The notes under the pieces: model-generated
The model's database searches: none
The model's input: the letters and a program-made list of their open reading frames with translations, nothing else
Told to the model about the DNA's origin: nothing
Shown: piece after piece, positions 10,601-18,799 of the stretch
How the letters are laid out: each line of letters starts with the position of its first letter
Position numbering within the stretch: the first letter of the stretch is position 1
Origin: CAZMNY01 sp964567745
GTDB lineage: Bacteria > Planctomycetota > Planctomycetia > Pirellulales > Pirellulaceae
Direction: 5' to 3'
DNA length: 64,000 bases
NCBI GenBank assembly: GCA_964567745.1
Contig: CAZMNY010000004.1
Span: 62,001 to 126,000, forward strand
Program-made: the position numbers and the translations under genes

Positions 10601-11088
10601 TCGGGAAGTATAGGATCGTCGGTCGCTAGTAGTTCCTCGACATATTCTAGCCACGCCTGCATTCGCAGCTGGGCGTCGGCGTCGTCGTCCAATTCGACGA
10701 ACCCCGGATCGACTCCCGACTCGACTGGGCGTTCACGAATGAGCCGCGAGCAGAATGCGTGGATCGTGCCGATGAAGCTGCGATCGAGACCATCCAAAGC
10801 TGTGACGAGCCGTCGACGTTCGTCATTGTTTTCTGCGCTCGATGCCGCTTGTTCCAATCCGATCTGAAATCGAGCTCGCAATTCTGCGGCAGATTTTCGA
10901 GTGAAAGTGACGGCGGCAAGCGTATCGGCGACGCAGCTGCCTGTTCGCAAGAGGCCAATCATCCGTCCAACTAAGCAGGTCGTCTTGCCCGTTCCCGCTG
11001 AGGCCTCGACCAGCATCGACTTATCGAGCTCACTGAGAATCCGCTCGCGTGATTCCGAGTCCGGCGGCGTTGTTTTATGTTTAGCCAC
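7696..11088 (-). CDS. addA: AddA-like ATP-dependent helicase-nuclease (UvrD/RecB family)
   Basis: Large subunit of a double-strand-break end-processing enzyme that resects DNA for recombination. Motifs: Walker A ASAGTGKTT near the N-terminus, Walker B LLIDEFQDTD, helicase motif III/IV region VVGDPKQSIYRFR, motif V-like VRVMNLHQCKGLEANFVFL, and motif VI LLYVAATRA. A C-terminal PD-(D/E)XK nuclease carries GVIDLAFW and VDYKTE. The preferred start is GTG at 11088, overlapping the addB stop (8 bases); a TTG at 11112 is also open. It is the downstream partner of the gene at 11081-14113, in the common addB-addA order. Confidence 0.9.
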   Translation of the reverse strand: MAKHKTTPPDSESRERILSELDKSMLVEASAGTGKTTCLVGRMIGLLRTGSCVADTLAAVTFTRKSAAELRARFQIGLEQAASSAENNDERRRLVTALDGLDRSFIGTIHAFCSRLIRERPVESGVDPGFVELDDDADAQLRMQAWLEYVEELLATDDPILPEFERLGLKVSASTSTSNDLLTELDELGLEPTDLGAAFLRLAEYPDVEDWPAEQVALPDLTDCIDDLRVYVKHMLATELPEKFGNDQLMVKYRLIPRVLEQVQGDLIKPAELMPILEQFREFTRKRIVQKNWLEGKGQALAELDRWNDFALTHAEPLVQAWREHRYEPVMRAIRGAQHVYDRLRREQGTLNFQDLLLVSATLLREQPLMRAYFRQRFSHLLIDEFQDTDPIQAEVMMLLTSDDDSETDWRLCRPSPGSLFVVGDPKQSIYRFRRADIMTYEKVKTCIEASGGEVVSLTSNFRSNEPIINWINQCFEQVFPAATTKYSPANSPLQPSGVVATRAASNDENSAGREGIVVLRHPNVGKQADARVAANEAEWIARSIRAAIDERQPVARTKEELQRGLPEHVVPGDFMIVLRNRYKTTEYARALQRYGLPNAVTGGSILNEVPELRWLHLCLSSVDRADDPVALVAVLRSELFGVDDTTLYNFRRAGGIFNFRAPIPETLKAAERDQLNSAFTSLKQYANWLRKMPAEAAIEKIAANLGLIASASADDDGGFHAGSLLKAIQLLQREPGIAVADYVEALGRLVSSEESHDGVSASPPSETPVRVMNLHQCKGLEANFVFLANPTGEIDHPVGIHIDRTELKPRGFFAIYGRRRNKRSFARAVLAQPPQWSDFAVEEQRFLDAEENRLLYVAATRAGRGLTISQLANASGNKKNPWRLFEADMESATQFVEPKSIASGRPTAGIENNTDSIEWDAVEKAIESRWMAVMQPSYAVQSIKAAALSPGAKPRGELSHGAEWGNVLHSLLESLIQNPIGGSEGEDDAADDSILRLAMSLLQQEGLPSSLANDVLNTANRVITSSVWRQATNSSQCLSEVPIAWLDESESELKTIHRGVIDLAFWEPDGWWIVDYKTERVPASELPALVDYYRPQIQAYSDAWRHVTDGAVVASQGILFTATGDYFSI

Positions 11089-14000
11089 GACGAAGCCCCC
11101 GAATGTTGCCAAGCACGGGCAGGTCGTTGGCGTCGAGCAAACGCTTGCTATGGCGGCTCAGTTCATAGACGTCGCCGCATATCGGTTGATAGTCGCAAAA
11201 TGTGCAGTCCTGTTTGCAGTCATCTGTGGCAAGGAAGGCGCCATCTGCGATCGAGCTGGCCATGGTCTTGAGGATCGCACGACCTGCTTCGAGTTGTTCG
11301 GCGCTCCAGTCGATTCGCAGGCCGCGAGCTCGCAGGCTTGGAAAGAAGTAGCCGAAGCGTTCGACAACGGAGCCGGGATCGATCTTCGCTTCCACCGCCG
11401 ATTGAATCATCGTCAAGTAAATCACACTTTGAACTCGACGCCCGTCTCGAAACGGATCATCCGCCTCATAGCCGTATCCCGAACTGATCTTGTAATCCCA
11501 AATCGAAAAACGACCATCCGCGATTTCGTCGACACGGTCAATCTGACCACGCGCTAACAATCGCTTCCCATCAGCTAACGGCACCGAGACCGGCTGAGGC
11601 TCATCGAGTTTGGTTGGAACATCCGATTCCAAGCCACAAGCCACCTCAAAAAACCGCGGCTGACTGTTTCGGCAATGCTCCTGTTCGTCGATCAAAAAGA
11701 TTCGAGCGATCCCAACCAGTTGCCAAATTTGGGCTCGATAGCTGCTCTCATTCAGCGGCGGCGATTCCGCTCGCCACTGGTCGACGGCTTGCTCGAGAAT
11801 CTCCGCCAAACGTTTGTGGTCGCGTTCGAAATTGGGACGAAGTTCGGCCGCGGCCAGCTCCGTCATGAATCGTCGAAACACATCGTGTAAAAGTAAGCCG
11901 ACCTGTCTCGCGTCAAGCCATTGATCCGGCGCCGACTCGACCTCGTCCAAGGCGTAGAGCCTCAGTCCGTTGCGAAAGAAGAACGCCAGCGGGCATCGGC
12001 CAAACATCTCAAGGGCGCTCGCCGAATAGACGGGCGGCGTCGCCTGCAAGGGATCGAGGTCTCGACCGGCCTGTGGAACGAGCCCGTTGTTCGGTCCAAA
12101 CCCGCGCAACGCGCGAGCCCTCATGCCGACTTCGAGGTTGGGGAATTGAGCGTGCACCTGCTCGAGTTGCCCTGCCGCCTTTGTTTGAGTCAGGAACCAC
12201 AGCCAATGTTCGGACGTGTCCAACGACTTGCTCGGTGCATCCGGCGCGAACGAGACTGGCGTTCCGGCAGCCAAACTCAGCTCCGTGACTCCAGCATCCG
12301 CATTGCCGGGGCGCAATCGAAACCATGAAAGCAATTCTGGGCTAGGGAATGTCTCGCGATCATCGGTGACGTCATGTGACGACCAAGACAATGTTAGCCG
12401 CCCGCGTAGCCCCGACATCGTTCGGTGAAAGTCATCGATCTTGGCTCGAATTCGCTCGCCGCTGAGCTCGAGTTGAGGGCTAACTGCTCGCCGTTCGTGG
12501 TCGAGCAGCACTGCGTCCTGCATCATGGCGCCCGGAAACCGTCGGTCGTCCATGCCGACGACAAACGTGTGACGGCGCCCGCTCTGGCCCCCGGTGGCGA
12601 GTCGAGCGACGTGGAGGCGGCCCGGTTGAGGTCCGCTCTCCATGACTCGCGTTTGCTGCGGAAGCGACTCCAGCCAATCTACCGAATTCGGAGCTGCGCC
12701 AACCTGCTGCATCCATTCGCGCCGCTCGTCAACTTCCTCAAGCATTCGCTCAGCGGCGCGGTTGTCGAGTTCGCTGCTTGCGCGAGCGGACTTGGTGAGA
12801 AAATTCGCGGCTGCCGACAGCACCTTTTCGAAATCCGCGCCTTCGATTTGTTCGGCCAGCTTTAGGAGTTGCGAGACTGTTTTTCGTAGCGTCCGAAGTC
12901 CGTTGAGTTGAGTCAGCAAACGCTCAGTTGTCGGTTCCGCTTCGTCGTGACTTGGATCGATCTGAGCCGCTTGCTTCTTTAACGACTTGATCCTTGACTC
13001 AATTGCCTTGACGTAGTTGTCGCGTCCGTGTCCTATCGACAATTGTCTGAGCAGCCGGCTGCAATACTCCGGGCCGATCGAGGACGAATCGGATAGGTTC
13101 AAAAGGCCGTTGCTGATCAGTTCGGCGAGTATCCGCTGTGGGTAGTCGGCTGTGATCCAAGCGAGCCATCCGATCAGAGCGCGTCCCGGACGACTGAGAC
13201 AAGCCGGCAGGCCGTCGGCAAACGTCATTGGCAACGGTTGTCCGCCGGATTCAAATCGGTATGACGCGTTGTAGAACAAAGGGAAAAACGACTCAGTATC
13301 GGTAACCAAGACCTCCACATCATCTAAGGAATGACCGCCCGAGACGCATCGCCGGAGAATCTCGCGAACCTGATTGACATCGCCCACCGCGCGAAAGTAC
13401 TCGACGTCAAGCGACGTCGCTTCATCGTCATTCGCCGCGCTTCCACTCGCTTCGTTGGAAACGCTCGTTGGTCTTGCACTGGACATCGACAACGGCAAAT
13501 CCACTCGCTGCTCGGCCGGTATCGCGTCGAGGAAGGCGAGTTGCAAACCACTTGCGCGAAAGTTATCCGGCACGATCAATGTCGCGCTCGATTCCAGTGC
13601 GTTCGGTAGCGAAGCGAGGGCCAGCGCGGCTGTTCGATAAATGTCCGCCTCATCGACAAGTTTGTTAGACTTGAGAAACTCGCAATACGCCTGATGGCAA
13701 ATTCGCAAGTCGGCCAGCTTTGCCGCAGAGTCGATGTTGGAATCGGAAAGCGTCGTCACATCAACGTCAGCCAAACGCAGGGCGATGATCGAATTGGAGA
13801 CCATCTTGGTCAGAGCAGTTGAACGCGGCAATCTGCCGAAATGCCCATTGGCCGGCAGCTGTTCCCAAGCGGCGTCAATCGCGAGCGAACGAAGCCAACT
13901 GCTGACGACGGTTAGCTGTCTCGCCTGGTTTTGACTCGCCGCAATATCGATGGCGAGCCGTAGCGAGGTCGTTGGGCGAAGATTGAGAATGGGCTGCCCT

Positions 14001-14113
14001 GATCGAACGAGCGCCTCGATCCATTGATGTCCAGTCCGCAACGTCGGAGCCAAGAGCCATTTCGTCTCGAAGCGACGATTCTCAACTAACTCATGAAGAG
14101 ATGAACAGTTCAT
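11081..14113 (-). CDS. addB: AddB-like nuclease subunit with iron-sulfur cluster
   Basis: 1010 residues, partner of AddA. The C-terminal PD-(D/E)XK nuclease shows GQIDRVDEIADG and WDYKIS. The four cysteines that pin an iron-sulfur cluster in AddB-type nucleases are present: one near residue 707 in GRCPLAFFFRNGL and three in CTFCDYQPIC near residue 966 (C-x2-C-x5-C). The N-terminal region starts WLLAPTLRTGHQW and has no GxGKT Walker A motif, unlike firmicute AddB, so this subunit may not hydrolyse ATP. It has no neighbouring recD. Confidence 0.85.
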   Translation of the reverse strand: MNCSSLHELVENRRFETKWLLAPTLRTGHQWIEALVRSGQPILNLRPTTSLRLAIDIAASQNQARQLTVVSSWLRSLAIDAAWEQLPANGHFGRLPRSTALTKMVSNSIIALRLADVDVTTLSDSNIDSAAKLADLRICHQAYCEFLKSNKLVDEADIYRTAALALASLPNALESSATLIVPDNFRASGLQLAFLDAIPAEQRVDLPLSMSSARPTSVSNEASGSAANDDEATSLDVEYFRAVGDVNQVREILRRCVSGGHSLDDVEVLVTDTESFFPLFYNASYRFESGGQPLPMTFADGLPACLSRPGRALIGWLAWITADYPQRILAELISNGLLNLSDSSSIGPEYCSRLLRQLSIGHGRDNYVKAIESRIKSLKKQAAQIDPSHDEAEPTTERLLTQLNGLRTLRKTVSQLLKLAEQIEGADFEKVLSAAANFLTKSARASSELDNRAAERMLEEVDERREWMQQVGAAPNSVDWLESLPQQTRVMESGPQPGRLHVARLATGGQSGRRHTFVVGMDDRRFPGAMMQDAVLLDHERRAVSPQLELSGERIRAKIDDFHRTMSGLRGRLTLSWSSHDVTDDRETFPSPELLSWFRLRPGNADAGVTELSLAAGTPVSFAPDAPSKSLDTSEHWLWFLTQTKAAGQLEQVHAQFPNLEVGMRARALRGFGPNNGLVPQAGRDLDPLQATPPVYSASALEMFGRCPLAFFFRNGLRLYALDEVESAPDQWLDARQVGLLLHDVFRRFMTELAAAELRPNFERDHKRLAEILEQAVDQWRAESPPLNESSYRAQIWQLVGIARIFLIDEQEHCRNSQPRFFEVACGLESDVPTKLDEPQPVSVPLADGKRLLARGQIDRVDEIADGRFSIWDYKISSGYGYEADDPFRDGRRVQSVIYLTMIQSAVEAKIDPGSVVERFGYFFPSLRARGLRIDWSAEQLEAGRAILKTMASSIADGAFLATDDCKQDCTFCDYQPICGDVYELSRHSKRLLDANDLPVLGNIRGLRRG

Positions 14114-14219
14114 TCGAGGTTACGGATCGAAGGGCTAAATGTCGCTGAATCTAAAACACGTCACGAGAGCGATTCGGCAAATCGACGAATCTCGAATCAA
14201 GGTGAGCCGAGATGCCGGT

Positions 14220-15233
14220 TCAGTCAGATAGAGAATTCGCGAGCGCCATCGCGGCCCAGCTCGAGGCGGCGATCGAAATGAACTGATCATTCTCGTGCGG
14301 GAAGCCCGATTCGAAGTACTTTTGGAACGGCTTGGCTCGCGTCTTCACGTGCCAACTTCCATCCGCCTGCTGTGTTGAAAGCAGATACGATAGTCCCTTT
14401 TGGATTGCAGGCGCCTGCCGTTCGACGCCACCCGCCTGTACGAGAACAACGAGCACTGATCCAGTGGCGTAGGCGTCACTGGTCATGTCTTTGGTCTGAG
14501 CCCAGCCGCCGTCTTCACGTTGTGAGGCGACGAGTTGCTTGACGTTCGCTTGGATCGCTGTTTGAATCTCGTCGTCGTTGCGATCGAGCTGAGCCAAAGC
14601 GCGAATTCGAAACGCCAAGTCTTCGGTGTCTTTCGGCTTGGCCTTGAGCAGCCATTTCCTGACGACGGCTCGCCTCGCTTTGATCTTGGCTTGTTGCTCT
14701 TTGGAGCCAAAGCTGTCGAGGCCGCGAAGGGCCAAGTAGGTCGTCGTGAAGTCGCTTCCGGACGAAGGCGGGCGGCTGCCTGGTTTACGCCAATGATCGG
14801 CGTCTTTTTGATACGCGAGCAGGTAGTTTGCGACGGCCGAAGTGATCTCGTCCGCTTTGTGCTGGCCCGCTTCGAGCGCCCGCAGGGCATAGCCCGCCGT
14901 GATGACTTGACCGCCTTGGCCCTTGCCCTCCAAGTAGTTCTTGCGGCCTCGTTCGAGGTGCTTGAATGTGTGATTGACTTGTCGCGTAAAATTCGCTTCG
15001 TCGATGGCGAAGCCTCGCGATTTCGCTTCGCTCAGCGCCATCACTGGCAAGGCCTGATTGTGGCAAGTGAAACACTTGCGTTCGTTTGCCGATCCCGCGG
15101 CGCCTTTTTCCAACAACGGGATCGCGCGCCCAATTGCGTCGCGAATGACATCGGGCGATGGGAGATCGCCAGCGCGAAGAACTTGCAACAGGAATGGCGA
15201 AAGACAACATGCCAGGACAATAGCACGAATCAT
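14220..15233 (-). CDS. Secreted prenyltransferase-fold repeat protein with CxxCH motif
   Basis: 337 residues from the ATG at 15233, chosen because it directly precedes a hydrophobic signal peptide (IRAIVLACCLSPFLLQVLRA). The body consists of alpha-alpha repeats of the squalene-cyclase/prenyltransferase type, with QW-like motifs such as QREDGGWAQT and QQADGSWHV. After the signal peptide comes NERKCFTCHNQ, a CxxCH haem-attachment pattern. Planctomycetes have many secreted proteins of this fold with unknown function. No catalytic DxDD cyclase motif is evident, so an enzymatic cyclase role is unlikely. Monocistronic, leftward. Confidence 0.72.
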   Translation of the reverse strand: MIRAIVLACCLSPFLLQVLRAGDLPSPDVIRDAIGRAIPLLEKGAAGSANERKCFTCHNQALPVMALSEAKSRGFAIDEANFTRQVNHTFKHLERGRKNYLEGKGQGGQVITAGYALRALEAGQHKADEITSAVANYLLAYQKDADHWRKPGSRPPSSGSDFTTTYLALRGLDSFGSKEQQAKIKARRAVVRKWLLKAKPKDTEDLAFRIRALAQLDRNDDEIQTAIQANVKQLVASQREDGGWAQTKDMTSDAYATGSVLVVLVQAGGVERQAPAIQKGLSYLLSTQQADGSWHVKTRAKPFQKYFESGFPHENDQFISIAASSWAAMALANSLSD

Positions 15234-15441
15234 CTGAGGCTCGCTGATTCTTGGAGTGAAAGCGAAACGCAAGCCGTCATGTTAACAAATGCCCAGAGGG
15301 CCGTTTAAGAATTGGATAGGTCCCAACGGAATTTCCACGATACGGAATGAAGCCAAGGCGTCTTATTCTCATCCTGTTAATCATGTCGATCCTGTCAAAT
15401 TCTTTCGCCCGTCCTGCCTTGGACTTCCGCGGAAATTTGCA

Positions 15442-15879
15442 TCATCGCTCGGTAGATTGCCATTTGATCGGCTCGATCAAGACTTTGTTGTCTTTCACCG
15501 ACATGGGAAGATACCGCCGTCTCATTTTTTCGTCGTCGCTAATCGATTTGAGTTTCGAAACAATTCGGTTTTTGGACGAAGAGAGACGACTCGATTCGAG
15601 GGACCGCTTGGCGGCAAGATCGCGCCTTTCACTGCCGCTGTTAATGATAGCGCTCAACGCCGATTCTCTCGCGGAGTGGCCGGCCAACTCGATCTCGGCG
15701 GTGATCTTTAGCGACTCGACTTGTTGAGCCGTGTGAATAACACGCGGTTTATTGCGCTCAAGCAACGCGGCACAAGCTTCAATACGGGCTCGCGTTCCCG
15801 CGATATCAACCAGTAGAAGCCGGCGTTGATTTCTCAGCTCCGCGATGGAGTCGTCGCTCATGAAATCGTACTTGAGCAT
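15442..15879 (-). CDS. Hypothetical coiled-coil protein
   Basis: 145 residues, highly charged and helical (long stretches rich in Arg, Glu, Leu, Ala), with no signal peptide and no recognised domain. The C-terminus (MSVKDNKVLIEPIKWQS) looks like a short strand pair. It lies downstream of an ECF sigma remnant and a membrane-segment remnant on the same strand, so it may be the last gene of a decayed sigma-factor operon. No clear Shine-Dalgarno. A rightward frame covers the same DNA but has less protein-like composition. Confidence 0.4.
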   Translation of the reverse strand: MLKYDFMSDDSIAELRNQRRLLLVDIAGTRARIEACAALLERNKPRVIHTAQQVESLKITAEIELAGHSARESALSAIINSGSERRDLAAKRSLESSRLSSSKNRIVSKLKSISDDEKMRRRYLPMSVKDNKVLIEPIKWQSTER

Positions 15880-15895
15880 CTTCTTGTCGAGCTCA

Positions 15896-16171
15896 TCACC
15901 TGCCGCCTTGTGTTCGTTTTAGAGCGCCCGCGCCGCCGGTTGGCGAATCAGGGCGCGCCTGCGGTGCCGTGGCGATCGATTCACGAGGCGTCACGACATC
16001 TGTTGCGACGTATTGCCGATTCGCGAGCAAGCCGGCCGCGATCAAAACGACAGCCGCCGCGTGATCGACGACCATCGCCAAGATCGCGTCGCACTCTTGG
16101 ATATTCCCTCGTCTTCCGTTTGACTTGCCGGGGACCAAAAGCGAGCCACGCCGGTCCAAGCGACTCGCCAT
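15896..16171 (-). pseudogene. Remnant with one membrane segment, downstream of ECF sigma remnant
   Basis: A frame on the minus strand encodes one clear membrane helix (AAAVVLIAAGLLANRQYV) followed by a proline-rich tail and a TGA. A good start is not visible; the frame begins inside unrelated-looking sequence. Its place between a truncated ECF sigma gene and a coiled-coil frame fits a membrane-bound anti-sigma-type partner, but this is only positional. Confidence 0.3.
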
Positions 16172-16224
16172 CGTTTTTGACGTCGGTGCTCCAAGTTGCA
16201 GCGGTTTGCCGTGACTCGAAAGAG

Positions 16225-16473
16225 TCAGCGTCGCAGTTCTGTCGATTCAAGCTTCGGCGGGTTTCGCCAGCTGAGCAGATAGACGTCCTGCAATACGTCG
16301 TCAGCTCGGTCCGCCGAGATGTGCATGGCTCGAATCATGCGAGCCAGCTCGGGCTCCAATTCGGCCCACATGCTCTGCTGTAGATCCTGTGACGATTCCA
16401 CACTAACAGCCCCACCTGACTGCGTTCGCCCAGGACGATTCGAGAGACCCAATTTCAGTTCGTAAGTGCTCAT
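16225..16473 (-). pseudogene. Truncated ECF-type sigma-70 factor
   Basis: From about residue 30 the frame reads ELEPELARMIRAMHISADR followed by ADDVLQDVYLLSWR, which is sigma region 2 of the planctomycete ECF type. The protein stops 14 residues later, so region 4 (the -35 binding half) is absent. The ATG at 16473 (MSTYELK) is a plausible start. The gene is therefore a 5' fragment and should not make a working sigma factor. Confidence 0.6.
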
Positions 16474-16696
16474 GGCATTCACGTAGTCCAATGCGCAAGC
16501 GAGCCCAAGTGTTGCAACATGGTGGCCCATATTGCGATTTTTTCTCAATGTTCGCTCATGGACCTGATTCACGGCACGGGCGTGCGGCTTGTTGATCTAA
16601 TCGCTACGCAATCAAACGCCGCCTCTCCCAGACTCTCACAAATCGTCGGAACGGGCGACTTGTGGCGTTACCTAGCGATCAGATCAGCAGGCCGCG

Positions 16697-18775
16697 CTAC
16701 GGTTTTGCAATCCATTGAACGGCGTCGATGATCACATGACCGTCGGTCTCGTTGTTGCTAATCGTGACCGAGGCCTTCGCGCCGGCTCGGAATTCGAATG
16801 CGCCGAGCGAGTGAAACAGACCGTCGACCGCAGGCTTCTTCTTTTGATTGACGACGACTTGGGTGCGTCCCTGAGCGTGCTCGACGCTGACCGGTACGTT
16901 CGTGGCGCGATTCGGATTGGGTGAATAGCTTATCAGCACCTCGTACTTACCCGACTGTGGAAGCGATGCCGAATAAACCGCGGACATCTCACCCTTACGC
17001 GTGTTGCCGTCGTGTCGATAGCCTCGACCGACAAAGGAAGGCTGAGATCCGCTGATGGCCCACGCCTTCGAGCCGATGGCCTTCGCGTCATCGACGACAA
17101 CGCCTTTCAAGCGATCGAGACGCACTCCGCCTCGTCGCGCGCCGGTGTACTCGAGAACCTGCTTGTCCTCGAGCAGACGTTTGCGAAGTATGGCGTAATC
17201 GATGTCTTGAACCGCCTTGTCCGCGTCGATAGCCTGACAAGCCGCCGTGGCTGCCGACTGCCCCAAGACCATAAAGACCGGCTCCATTCGGATGGAACCG
17301 AAAGCGATGTGCGAACATGATAGACAGACTGGAACCAGCAGGTTTTGGCACTCGTTTCTCTTGGGCACGATGGCACCGTAATCAATCGGGTAGGGTCCGC
17401 CTGGACTGACCTGAACATCACCCTCATTGCGAACATGGCCGTTTGGATCGACGTAGCGCTGAGTGTTATGCGAGTCCATGTTGTAGGACCCCATGCCGAT
17501 CGGGCGAGGTGTTGGCTTGTGGCCGACAACGTGCCGTTCGGAAACGACGAAGTCGCTGACCATTCGACGAGCTTCGCGAACGTAAATCTGGTGAGGCCAA
17601 TTGTTGTTGCCGACAAACTCATCCTTCGCCAGCCCCCACTCGGCCATCCACTTCCGCCGATCCTCCGGCACTCGAGGGTCGTTGGCTAGAAAATAGAAAT
17701 AGCCCTTCTGATAGATCTCGTGCTCTTTGAGAATCTCTTGACGCCGCTCGTAGGACGCCTCGGGATAGTCGTAGTTCATGCCGATGTTGTCGGTCGAAAA
17801 CGAACCGTGATTGTTCGTGTCCGTCTTTAAGTTCGGCAGCATGTCGAACTTGCCGCGAATGTGCCACGACCCGGCTTGCAGCGTGCGCAGCAGCAGCTCG
17901 TACTGCTTGACGTCATAGCCATCGGGTTTGGCGAATGGAATGCGATTTTCGGGAACGCGAGTCAAACAGACTCGATAGCAGTAGGCTTGCAGTCTCTTGT
18001 CCGCTTCGCCTTGTCGCCCAGGCGGGTCGGCCGAGATGCGCGGGAGCAAGCCGCTCTTGGGATCGCCGGGGACGACGTAAGGATCGATAGGGTTTGTGAA
18101 TTGATGGCTTCTGGCGTGGTCGATCTGGATGCCGTTGAGCGTCTCGCCGTATTGGCTATTTGCTTCGCGCCCGACAAAGTAGGAGACGCCAGCGGCAGCC
18201 ATCAAGTCGCCTTCGTAGGCCGCGTCGATAAACATCCGGCCGCGATAAGTTTTGCCCGAGAGCATTCTGATCGAGCGTATCACGCCATCGCGGATCGCAA
18301 CGCCCTTGCCTGGCGCGCGATCAAGCCACTCGTCGCGATCGACTTGGATGCCGTGCTCTTTTACCAAGTCTTCAAAAACCTGCTCGGCGATGTGAGGTGC
18401 AAAGGTCCAGTGGGCGTCATCCTTGGGGCGATATCGTTTGAAGTCGCCGGGCTTTTGCCACTTCCATGTCTCGGGCCGATCGTAGACCGTTTTGATTCGC
18501 TGGTAGAACTCGCGGCTGATTCCGCCGACGACCGATTTATTTCCCGAATCAGTCCAGCCGAGACCGCCTGAGGTGAGTCCGCCCAGATGTTGGTCTGGTC
18601 CGACGATGATGACCGACTTCCCCATCCGTTTCGCTTGCACTGCCGCCGCGACTCCCGCCGTTGTCGGACCGTAGACGACGAGGTCGTACGTGGATTCGGC
18701 GAACAAGTCAGCGGGAGTGAACAAGAAGGCCAGTGTCAGGCAGAAAGCGCACGAGGGCGCGCGGCGAGATCTCAT
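16697..18775 (-). CDS. Secreted FAD-dependent oxidoreductase with C-terminal golvesin-like domain
   Basis: 692 residues. The ATG at 18775 is chosen because it opens a signal peptide (SCAFCLTLAFLFTPADLFA); the frame extends upstream only to a TTG. After it comes a dinucleotide-binding motif, YDLVVYGPTTAGVAAAVQAK, followed by GGLTSGGLGWTD of the FAD_oxidored family. The central region has MFIDAAYEGDLMAAAGVSYFVGRE, also typical. The last about 120 residues form a beta-rich carbohydrate-binding-like domain of golvesin/Xly type (GKYEVLISYSPNPNRATNVP, HVIIDAVQW). Exported FAD proteins of this type are common in planctomycetes; the substrate is unknown. It follows the radical SAM gene with a gap of 24 bases, suggesting one transcript. 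Confidence 0.85.
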   Translation of the reverse strand: MRSRRAPSCAFCLTLAFLFTPADLFAESTYDLVVYGPTTAGVAAAVQAKRMGKSVIIVGPDQHLGGLTSGGLGWTDSGNKSVVGGISREFYQRIKTVYDRPETWKWQKPGDFKRYRPKDDAHWTFAPHIAEQVFEDLVKEHGIQVDRDEWLDRAPGKGVAIRDGVIRSIRMLSGKTYRGRMFIDAAYEGDLMAAAGVSYFVGREANSQYGETLNGIQIDHARSHQFTNPIDPYVVPGDPKSGLLPRISADPPGRQGEADKRLQAYCYRVCLTRVPENRIPFAKPDGYDVKQYELLLRTLQAGSWHIRGKFDMLPNLKTDTNNHGSFSTDNIGMNYDYPEASYERRQEILKEHEIYQKGYFYFLANDPRVPEDRRKWMAEWGLAKDEFVGNNNWPHQIYVREARRMVSDFVVSERHVVGHKPTPRPIGMGSYNMDSHNTQRYVDPNGHVRNEGDVQVSPGGPYPIDYGAIVPKRNECQNLLVPVCLSCSHIAFGSIRMEPVFMVLGQSAATAACQAIDADKAVQDIDYAILRKRLLEDKQVLEYTGARRGGVRLDRLKGVVVDDAKAIGSKAWAISGSQPSFVGRGYRHDGNTRKGEMSAVYSASLPQSGKYEVLISYSPNPNRATNVPVSVEHAQGRTQVVVNQKKKPAVDGLFHSLGAFEFRAGAKASVTISNNETDGHVIIDAVQWIAKP

Positions 18776-18799
18776 GGTGTCAATCCAATGGTGGGTCAA

